Shown here: positions 1-5,166 of the stretch, piece after piece
Numbering within the stretch: the stretch's first letter is position 1
How the letters are laid out: each line of letters opens with the position of its first letter
Source of the DNA: CAYOEZ01 sp964402955
GTDB taxonomy: Bacteria; Chloroflexota; DTOL01; DAOUCN01
Direction: 5' to 3'
DNA: 15,562 nucleotides
Assembly (NCBI GenBank): GCA_964402955.1
Contig: CAYOEZ010000106.1
Coordinates: forward strand, 1 to 15,562
Notes under the pieces: generated by a model
Told to the model about the DNA's origin: nothing
The model's input: only the letters and a program-made list of their open reading frames with translations
The model's database searches: none
Made by a program: the position numbers and the translations under genes

Positions 1-167
1 TCTCAGCGAAGCTCACCCCGCTCTATCGGGTGTCTCGGCGGTGAAGAAGGCCGTCCGTACTGATGTACGGTAGTAGTTCTAAGCATCAGGGTGCAGAGCG
101 CCAGCGAGCGGCGCAACGAGCTGCTCGCTGGGACTCTGACACTCGGGCGCTCTGACACGTCGTGGCT
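1..167. other. Non-coding left edge, downstream of the Trm112-like gene
   Basis: No coding region or RNA gene is visible. This is the 3' flank of the minus-strand EF-G2/Trm112 unit. It contains a small palindrome (ccgtac/gtacgg, about 54-69) and the hairpin-forming segment at 94-154, listed separately. The region is cut by the window edge, so an upstream or downstream neighbour cannot be judged. Confidence 0.6.
94..154 (-). terminator. Possible terminator or attenuator-like hairpins after trm112-like gene
   Basis: The arm 94-109 pairs with 123-138: 9 bp plus 5 bp separated by a 2x2 mismatch. The first nine bases of the same arm (94-102) also pair perfectly with 146-154, so the two folds exclude each other. 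The structure lies 14 nt past the stop of the minus-strand Trm112-like gene, where a transcription end would be expected. There is no clear U-tract in either direction, so a Rho-independent terminator is only a guess. A degraded dispersed repeat is equally possible. Confidence 0.3.
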
Positions 168-374
168 CTACGTCCGGTTTGCTTCCCCTTCCTTGATCAT
201 CATCCCTGGTATGTCATTCTGCACAGGATAGCGCCGGCCGCAGTCAGGACACACCAGCCAGGCATCGTCCACGAGTGCAACTTTGCCGCGGACAGCACGT
301 TCCTGCTCGTCCACATAGTCACGCATGCAGGCCGGACAACGCAGGATTGCAAGTAGTTCAGGACTGAGTGCCAC
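168..374 (-). CDS. Trm112-like zinc-binding small protein (UPF0434/YcaR-like)
   Basis: This is a 68-residue protein with two CxxC knuckles: C13-P-A-C16 in the N-terminal part and C42-P-D-C45 after a short linker. They are followed by a YPVxxxIPxMM segment typical of the Trm112p-like/UPF0434 family, which binds zinc. In eukaryotes and archaea, Trm112 is an activating subunit of methyltransferases that modify tRNA, rRNA and release factor. Bacterial members have a less certain role. The start is GTG, and its G is the last base of the EF-G2 TAG stop (TAGTG), so translation is probably coupled to the upstream gene. AAGGAG sequences in the lysine/glutamate-coding tail of that gene provide a ribosome site. 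Length and motifs fit the family; the exact partner is unknown. Confidence 0.82.
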   Translation of the reverse strand: MALSPELLAILRCPACMRDYVDEQERAVRGKVALVDDAWLVCPDCGRRYPVQNDIPGMMIKEGEANRT

Positions 375-2470
375 TACTCCTTCTCCTTATCCTTCTCCTG
401 CTGTTCCTTGTCTTTCTTGGTCTTCTCGATAATGCCGGATGCGATGTGGCCTGGCACTTCTTCGTAGTGATCAAACGCAGTGGTGAACGTGCCCCGCCCC
501 TGCGTGATCGAGCGCAGATCGGTGGAATAGCGCTGCACTTCTGCCAGAGGCGCCATGGCCGAGACGATCGCCAATCCACGCGTCTGTTCCATACCGAGCA
601 CGCGTGCCCTCTTGGAGTTGAGATCGCCGATGACGTCGCCCATATACTGCTCGGGAACGGTCACCTGCATCGTCACCACCGGCTCGAGCAACACAGGGTT
701 AGCCTCGAGCACACCACTCTTGAGGGCCTCGCGGCCAGCGATCTTGAATGACATTTCCGACGAGTCGACGTCGTGAAACTTGCCATCGACGAGGATAGCG
801 CGCACATCGGTCAGTGGATAGCCGGCCAAAACGCCTTCAACAACCGCCTCGAGCACGCCCTTTTCAACGGCCGGGATAAAGTTCTTGGGAACTGAGCCGC
901 CAACCACTTCTTCGGTAAACTCGTTCTTGTTCGATCCGCGCGGCAGCGGCTCCAGGCGAATGTAGACTTCGCCAAACTGGCCGTGGCCGCCGGTCTGCTT
1001 CTTGTGGCGGTGATGCGCGTTCACCTGCTTGTTAATCGTCTCCTTATAGGGGATCTTGGGCACATGCAAGACGACCTCAGCGCCGAACTTGCGCTTCATG
1101 CGCTCGATGGCAACATCAACGTGGCTTTCACCCATACCTTCGATGATGGTCTCCGTCGTATCCACTTCGCGGCGCACTCGCAGGGTCGGGTCTTCTTCAG
1201 CCAACCGCTGCATGGCCTGGCCCATCTTGTCCAGGTCAGCCTTCGTCTTGGGATAGACGGCGGCAAAGAAGGACGGAGCGGGAAACTTGACGCCGGGCAA
1301 CACGATCGGCGCATCCTTGGCGCACAGCGTATCACCCGTGGCTGTCTCCGTGAGCTTGGCCACGGCGCCGATGTCACCTGCCCCGAGCTGCACCACCGGT
1401 TCCTGGCTCTTGCCACGCATCACAAAGAGCTGGCCCAAACGTTCCTCAACACCCTTGCTGGCGTTGAAAACACGCGTGTCGGAGTGCATTATGCCCGAGA
1501 AGACGCGGAAGTACGTCAATTTGCCGACAAAGGGGTCAGCCGTCGTCTTGAAGACGAGCGCCGAAAGATGCGCCATGTCGCTGACGTCGCGCTTCTCCGG
1601 CTTGCTGTTAGCGGGGTTCACGCCGGTCACCGGCGCGCCATTGAGCGGCGAGGGCAGAAAATCCACGATGGCATTGAGCAGGGCAGGGATTGCCTTGTTG
1701 GCGGTTGCGGAACCGACAAGGACGGGCACGATCTTGTCCGTCAGGACGCCAGACTTGAGCCCACCGATGATCTCCTGCTCGGTGAGAGCTTCGCCTTCCA
1801 GATATTTGTTGAGCAGCGCATCATCGGTCTCGGCGGCTGCCTCGACCAACTTCTCACGTGCTGCTTCCGCCGCAGCCTTCATGTCAGCCGGAATCGGCGC
1901 TTCCTCGCCCTTGGCGCCCAGGAATGCCTTCATACGCACCAGATCAACGACGCCCTGGAACTTGTCTTGCACGCCGATGGGCAGTTGGAAGGCCACGGCC
2001 TTGAGTCCGAAATGAGAGCGGGCAGATTCCAGAGCACGGCCAAAGTCAGCGTTTTCACGATCGATACGGTTAACAAAGATCAGGCGCGGCAGCTTGAACT
2101 CGTCACAGTGGTTCCACACCATCTCGGTTCCGACTTCGACGCCGGAGACCGCATCGACCAGAATGACGGCGCCTTCCACAACACGCACGGCCTCACGCAC
2201 CTCGCCCACGAAGTCAGCATAGCCGGGGGTGTCAATCACATTAAGCTTGCGATCTTTCCATTCACAGGGGATAAGCGACAAGTTCACAGAGATGTGCCGC
2301 TTCGTCTCTTCGGGATCATAGTCCGAGGTGGTCGTCCCATCTTCCACCTTTCCCAAACGACTAAGGGCCGCGGTCGCAAAGAGCATCGCTTCCGCCAGCG
2401 ATGATTTGCCGCCGCCGCCATGTCCGAACAAACCGACATTGCGCAAGTTCTCGGTTTTGTACGACTTCAT
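374..2470 (-). CDS. Elongation factor G-like GTPase (EF-G2 type)
   Basis: This 698-residue translational GTPase has the full EF-G layout: G domain, domain II, and domains III-V ending in GRGTFTTAFDHYEEVP, the usual EF-G C-terminal block. G motifs seen are a P-loop GHGGGGKSS (16-24), DTPG (80-83) and NRID (134-137, canonical NKxD). Switch I reads KRHISV (57-62) where ribosomal EF-G has RGITI, so the invariant Thr is replaced by Ser. This fits the EF-G2/EF-G-like branch rather than the main translocase. The C-terminus is a charged Lys/Glu tail. The start at 2470 is chosen because AGGAGG (2476-2481) sits 5 nt upstream. A longer in-frame extension to 2632 lacks family similarity. In vivo role (translocation back-up, stress, ribosome recycling) is not decided by sequence. 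Confidence 0.93.
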   Translation of the reverse strand: MKSYKTENLRNVGLFGHGGGGKSSLAEAMLFATAALSRLGKVEDGTTTSDYDPEETKRHISVNLSLIPCEWKDRKLNVIDTPGYADFVGEVREAVRVVEGAVILVDAVSGVEVGTEMVWNHCDEFKLPRLIFVNRIDRENADFGRALESARSHFGLKAVAFQLPIGVQDKFQGVVDLVRMKAFLGAKGEEAPIPADMKAAAEAAREKLVEAAAETDDALLNKYLEGEALTEQEIIGGLKSGVLTDKIVPVLVGSATANKAIPALLNAIVDFLPSPLNGAPVTGVNPANSKPEKRDVSDMAHLSALVFKTTADPFVGKLTYFRVFSGIMHSDTRVFNASKGVEERLGQLFVMRGKSQEPVVQLGAGDIGAVAKLTETATGDTLCAKDAPIVLPGVKFPAPSFFAAVYPKTKADLDKMGQAMQRLAEEDPTLRVRREVDTTETIIEGMGESHVDVAIERMKRKFGAEVVLHVPKIPYKETINKQVNAHHRHKKQTGGHGQFGEVYIRLEPLPRGSNKNEFTEEVVGGSVPKNFIPAVEKGVLEAVVEGVLAGYPLTDVRAILVDGKFHDVDSSEMSFKIAGREALKSGVLEANPVLLEPVVTMQVTVPEQYMGDVIGDLNSKRARVLGMEQTRGLAIVSAMAPLAEVQRYSTDLRSITQGRGTFTTAFDHYEEVPGHIASGIIEKTKKDKEQQEKDKEKE

Positions 2471-2706
2471 CCATTCCTCCTGAAAAGGCGGGTGGCTGGT
2501 ACTTGGCAACCTGTGCAGGGCAAAGCCCGTCGTATGGACCGATTGTGGCAAGTACGTGGGCTGACATTCCACAAGGACCCAGACTGGAACACCGGACAAC
2601 GCCGGCCAGCGTATGCACGCCAGGCGCGACAATGCCTATAGACACGGCTCCGAGCCACCGCGTATGTGCTCCTGGCATTATACCATAAGCATGAATCAAA
2701 CCGCAA
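2471..2706 (-). promoter_or_regulatory. Extended -10 promoter and ~200-nt leader of the EF-G2 gene
   Basis: Read on the minus strand, TATAAT occupies 2682-2677 and is preceded by TGG, giving a perfect TGnTATAAT extended -10. A weak -35 (TTGCGG, 2706-2701) lies 18 nt upstream. Transcription would start near 2670, leaving about 200 nt of leader before the ATG at 2470. The leader ends in a strong AGGAGG ribosome site (2476-2481). A short inverted repeat aaccg/cggtt (2699-2713) overlaps the -35 and could be an operator. I recognise no known riboswitch or ribosomal-protein leader in the leader. Confidence 0.62.
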
Positions 2707-2777
2707 GACGGTTGGAGACACAAGATAATGACTAACCAGTATTCCCTGGGCATCCCCATCGGCTACGGCACGCCCAC

Positions 2778-2810
2778 AAACCGCCGAGGTGCGCGAGACC
2801 TCGGCGGTTT
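2778..2810. repeat. 13-bp perfect hairpin (aaaccgccgaggt / acctcggcggttt)
   Basis: Arms 2778-2790 and 2798-2810 are perfect reverse complements around a 7-nt loop. The A3/T3 ends make it look like a bidirectional terminator. However, it lies between two divergent promoters, where neither neighbour needs a terminator, so a dispersed palindromic repeat is more likely. Its GAGGT...GAGACCTC core resembles the AGGTCT-N-AGACCT palindromes just downstream. Confidence 0.7.
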
Positions 2811-2875
2811 CGGGCAGCCCCTTGCCAGCGCCGAACCAGGGCCCGTGCAAAGTCACCTGGCAGGCGCAAGGATGC

Positions 2876-3268
2876 GTAGGGGCAGGTCTGAGACCTGCCC
2901 GCCTGCCCCGTGTGGTCGGGGGCAGGCAGGTCTCAGATCTGCCCCATACGTATCAAGCTAAGGAACCGAACACATCGCCGTTCGCCCCCCAACCCCCAAT
3001 TCTGGGGGAGACGCCGCGCACAAACGGAAGGGCACAGTGCGACGGCGGCGAAGGGAGCGGCCACAGCGCATTGCGGATGCTGTTTCCGCCGAAGTTGGGG
3101 GGCAGGGGGGCAAGCCATGCGCCGCCACACGCTCAACTCAGCCCAATGGGCAAACACTGGGCCTGTAGAGGTTCACGACAAGCGCGACATGCCCCGCCAC
3201 ACGTTCGCCACGCTGATCAATTGGTCTTGGCTTGATACGCATGGGCAGGTCTCAGACCTGCCCCTACG
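2876..3268. repeat. MITE-like nested inverted repeat with GGGCAGGTCT palindromes
   Basis: The 21-nt palindrome GGGCAGGTCT-N-AGACCTGCCC occurs at 2880-2900 and 3243-3263. The two copies are in opposite orientation, since the GTAGG flank of the first returns as CCTAC after the second. A third, degenerate copy lies at about 2920-2945. The segment around 2927-2957 is a near-perfect reverse complement of 3231-3260 and includes the shared part CGTATCAAG/CTTGATACG, giving imperfect terminal inverted repeats of roughly 30-40 bp around about 340 bp. No transposase is present. I infer a non-autonomous element or a pair of dispersed repeats. Confidence 0.62.
2984..3103. repeat. Inner inverted repeat with C/G tracts
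   Basis: gccccccaac at 2984-2993 is a perfect reverse complement of gttggggggc at 3094-3103. The left arm runs straight into a small hairpin, CCCCCA-ATTC-TGGGGG (2993-3008), and the right arm into another G run (3105-3110). The element sits wholly inside the larger inverted repeat at 2876-3268, so it is a nested repeat. The G runs could form a quadruplex on the plus strand; that is not shown. Confidence 0.6.
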
Positions 3269-3334
3269 CGCAGACAGGCGACATCGCACAAGCCCTGTCG
3301 CAGAACACTCATCAAACGCAGCGGGCGGATTTTG

Positions 3335-3350
3335 TGGTATAATAACTCAT
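3335..3350 (+). promoter_or_regulatory. Extended -10 promoter of the luxR-type gene, almost leaderless
   Basis: TGGTATAAT at 3335-3343 is a perfect TGnTATAAT extended -10. The -35 region (about 3315-3320) is poor, as is usual for such promoters. The expected start point, about 7 nt after the -10, is near 3350, only some 4 nt before the ATG at 3354. There is no Shine-Dalgarno sequence, so the transcript is probably leaderless or nearly so. Confidence 0.62.
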
Positions 3351-3353
3351 GCT

Positions 3354-3587
3354 ATGGATAAAACAGCCTGGACGCAATCCATCGACGTGCTTAGCGAACG
3401 CGAGCTCGACGTGCTGCGCCTGCTCGGCCAGGGGCTCTCGAACCGGCAAATCGCTGCCGGCTTGACTCTCAGCGAGCATACGATCAAGCTTCATGTGGCC
3501 AGTATCTTCGTGAAGCTCAGCGTCTCCAACCGCACCCAGGCCGTCGCCGTGGCTGTGCGGCGCGGCATAATCGCGCTTGAGAAGTAG
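3354..3587 (+). CDS. Stand-alone LuxR/GerE-type HTH transcriptional regulator
   Basis: This 77-residue protein is little more than one GerE/LuxR C-terminal DNA-binding domain. LSERELDVLRLLGQGLSNRQIA (13-34) forms the first helices, and LSEHTIKLHVASIFVKLSV (39-57) the scaffold and recognition helices; NRTQAVAVAVRRGII closes the four-helix unit. No receiver, autoinducer-binding or ATPase domain is attached, as in Bacillus GerE. The ATG at 3354 is chosen because it lies just after the TATAAT at 3338 and just before the domain; longer frames to 2910 run through repeats. It heads a co-directional run of four genes, so it may be an autoregulator or the switch for the cluster. The signal it responds to cannot be read from sequence. 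Confidence 0.85.
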   Translation: MDKTAWTQSIDVLSERELDVLRLLGQGLSNRQIAAGLTLSEHTIKLHVASIFVKLSVSNRTQAVAVAVRRGIIALEK

Positions 3588-3590
3588 CAT

Positions 3591-3631
3591 GTTCAGAGTT
3601 CCGATCTCTCGGAGAGATCGGAACTCTGAAC
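3591..3631. repeat. 41-nt perfect palindrome between luxR and fabL-like genes
   Basis: Arms of 20 nt (3591-3610 and 3612-3631) are perfect reverse complements around a single G at 3611. It begins 3 nt after the luxR stop codon and ends 9 nt before the ribosome site of the next gene. There is no T-tract after it, so it is not a standard terminator. It may weaken read-through, stabilise the upstream mRNA, or be a dispersed palindromic repeat inserted into the operon. Confidence 0.85.
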
Positions 3632-3651
3632 ACTCCTCATGGAGGCAACGA

Positions 3652-4416
3652 TTGGGGCTAGAGGGTAAAGTCGCCTTGATTACCGGCAGCGGGCAGGGCA
3701 TCGGCAGAGCCATTGCCCTGCGCCTGGCCCGCGATGGCGCCGACATCGTCGTGAACTACTTCCGCCACCGCTCCACAGCCGAAGAAACCGCCGAGCTCGT
3801 CCGCACACTGGGCCGCAAAGCCATTGTCGTCAAGGCTCACGTCGGCGACGCCGGGCAGTTGCAGCAGCTCTTTCAGGCGGCAAAGGATGAGTTTGGCTAT
3901 TTGGACATCTTTGTCGCCAACGCCGCCTCGGGTATCCCGCAGCCCATCAGCCACGTTGAGATCAAAGGCTGGGACTGGGCCATGAACATCAATGCCCGCT
4001 CGCTCTTCCTGGGCGCGCAGCACGCACTCAAGCTGATGGAAGGGCGCACGGGCGGGCGCATCCTCGCCATCACCAGCCTTGGCTCGACCCATGTGTTGCC
4101 CAACTATGGCGTGATCGGCGTCTCCAAGGCCGCCATCGACGCCATCGTGCGCTATTACGCCGTTGAGTTGGCAGGGCGCGGCATCGCCGTCAACGCCATC
4201 TGCCCCGGCGTCGTTGACACCCAGGCCCTGAGTTTCTTCCCCGAGCATGACCGGATACTCGAAGAGACGATCAGACACACGCCGGCAGGTCGCATGACGA
4301 CCCCCGATGACGTGGCCGGCCTTGCCTCCTATCTGTGCAGCGAGGCAGCCGCGATGATCGTCGGACAGGTGATCACCATTGACGGCGGCGCCAGCCTTCT
4401 GCCTGTTGGCGCATAG
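3652..4416 (+). CDS. fabL: SDR oxidoreductase, FabL-like enoyl-[acyl-carrier-protein] reductase
   Basis: This 254-residue short-chain dehydrogenase has the Rossmann cofactor motif TGSGQGIG (11-18), NAASG (90-94), WDWxMNINA (107-115) and catalytic S142, Y152 and K159. Tyr and Lys are six residues apart, the enoyl-ACP reductase arrangement, not the YxxxK of ketoacyl reductases. The blocks VNYxR, WDWxMNINA, SLGS...NY...GVSKAA and TPAGRM closely resemble Bacillus FabL as I recall it, and the length (250 there) agrees. The expected role is NADPH-dependent reduction of trans-2-enoyl-ACP in fatty-acid elongation. The start is TTG at 3652, with GGAGG (3641-3645) 6 nt upstream. A longer frame from 3577 would run through the palindrome and overlap luxR. 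A different enoyl substrate is possible. Confidence 0.84.
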   Translation: MGLEGKVALITGSGQGIGRAIALRLARDGADIVVNYFRHRSTAEETAELVRTLGRKAIVVKAHVGDAGQLQQLFQAAKDEFGYLDIFVANAASGIPQPISHVEIKGWDWAMNINARSLFLGAQHALKLMEGRTGGRILAITSLGSTHVLPNYGVIGVSKAAIDAIVRYYAVELAGRGIAVNAICPGVVDTQALSFFPEHDRILEETIRHTPAGRMTTPDDVAGLASYLCSEAAAMIVGQVITIDGGASLLPVGA

Positions 4417-5148
4417 GTGAGCATGCAAAGACAACGCGTTCGCATTTTGGGCGTCTCAATCGATAGCATAACCATGGCTCAGGCTGTTGACGGGATCGTC
4501 GCCGCTGCCGCCGCCGATTCGTGCCGGCAGATCGTCACGGTCAACCCCGAGTTCATCATGGCTGCCCGGCGCGACCCTGCCTTCGCTGCTGTACTCAACA
4601 ACGCCGATCTGGCTGTGCCCGATGGCATAGGCCTGATCTGGGCGTCGCGCTGGCGTGGCCGTCCTTTGCCCGAGCGCGTGGCGGGAGTCGATCTGGTCGA
4701 GCGCGTTGCGGCCGTCGCTGCCCGGCGGGGGCTGCCTGTGTACCTGCTCGGCGCACAAGCGGGCGTCGCCGCGGCGGCCGCGGACGTCCTCGTGGCCCGC
4801 TATCCCGGCCTGATTGTGGCCGGAACGTATGCCGCATCTCCTGCCCCCGATGAAGACGAAGCAATTGTGGCGCGTATCAACCAGGCACAGGCCAGCATCC
4901 TCTTCGTCGCCTACGGCGCGCCGCGGCAAGAGCTGTGGATTCAGCGTAATCGGGAGCATCTGAAACTGGGCGTGGCCGTGGGCGTGGGCGGAGCGTTCGA
5001 CTTCATCTCCGGGCGCAGCCACCGTGCGCCGCGCTGGATGCAACGACTGGGGCTGGAATGGTTGCACCGGCTCTATCACGAGCCCTGGCGCTGGCGGCGC
5101 ATGCTGGCCCTGCCGCGCTTCGTCTGGGCTGTTCTCAGGGAAAAATAA
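4417..5148 (+). CDS. WecG/TagA/CpsF family glycosyltransferase (GT26)
   Basis: This 243-residue protein carries the family's marks in order: TVNPEF (41-46), NNADLAVPDGIG (61-72) with the presumed catalytic Asp69, GAPRQE (167-172) and GVGGAFDFISG (189-199). The C-terminal part is rich in Arg, Trp and His and resembles the appendage that attaches TagA to the membrane and completes its active site. Members transfer N-acetylmannosamine, its uronate or related sugars from UDP-sugar to a lipid-linked acceptor for wall teichoic acid, ECA or exopolysaccharide; here donor and acceptor are unknown. The GTG at 4417 directly abuts the TAG of the preceding gene; ATG at 4423 is an alternative. Either way, translation is likely coupled. 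No polysaccharide cluster surrounds it. Confidence 0.9.
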   Translation: MSMQRQRVRILGVSIDSITMAQAVDGIVAAAAADSCRQIVTVNPEFIMAARRDPAFAAVLNNADLAVPDGIGLIWASRWRGRPLPERVAGVDLVERVAAVAARRGLPVYLLGAQAGVAAAAADVLVARYPGLIVAGTYAASPAPDEDEAIVARINQAQASILFVAYGAPRQELWIQRNREHLKLGVAVGVGGAFDFISGRSHRAPRWMQRLGLEWLHRLYHEPWRWRRMLALPRFVWAVLREK

Positions 5149-5166
5149 CGTGTGAAGGAGTTACCC

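Larger units (their letters stand above)
2707..3334. other. Repeat-rich intergenic spacer between divergent units
   Basis: About 630 bp separates the EF-G2 promoter from the luxR promoter. I find no convincing gene. Open frames that cross it are low-complexity, rich in Arg/Pro/Gly and unlike any family I know. The space is taken up by a 13-bp-stem hairpin (2778-2810), several copies of a GGGCAGGTCT palindrome, a C/G-tract inverted repeat (2984-3103) and a larger inverted repeat that makes the right two thirds look like a MITE. These are listed separately. Confidence 0.7.

Noticed and set aside
63..74. Shared 12-mer atgtacggtagt at 63-74 and near 6727, as possible attachment sites
   Set aside because: A 12-base match is expected by chance in a window this size, and there is no integrase or tRNA nearby.
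983..2404. 473-residue open frame on the plus strand opposite EF-G2
   Set aside because: It lies fully antisense to a gene with clear EF-G motifs, is rich in His/Arg/Gly as expected for a GC-driven shadow frame, and shows no family motif.
2471..2632. 54-residue N-terminal extension of EF-G2
   Set aside because: AGGAGG sits 5 nt before the internal ATG at 2470, and the EF-G similarity begins right there; the extension resembles no EF-G.
2789..3235. 148-residue open frame in the repeat-rich spacer
   Set aside because: It translates palindromes and G/C tracts into Pro/Arg/Gly-rich sequence, with no ribosome site or family features.
2876..3268. CRISPR array
   Set aside because: The repeats are inverted and palindromic, irregularly spaced and only two or three in number. 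There are no unique spacers of equal length and no cas genes.
2910..3353. Long N-terminal extension of the LuxR-type protein
   Set aside because: It runs through inverted repeats and through the TATAAT box itself, is compositionally odd, and adds no domain.
3577..3651. Earlier start for the FabL-like gene
   Set aside because: The extension is translated palindrome sequence and overlaps the luxR stop. The TTG at 3652 has a GGAGG at 6-nt spacing and gives a family-sized protein.
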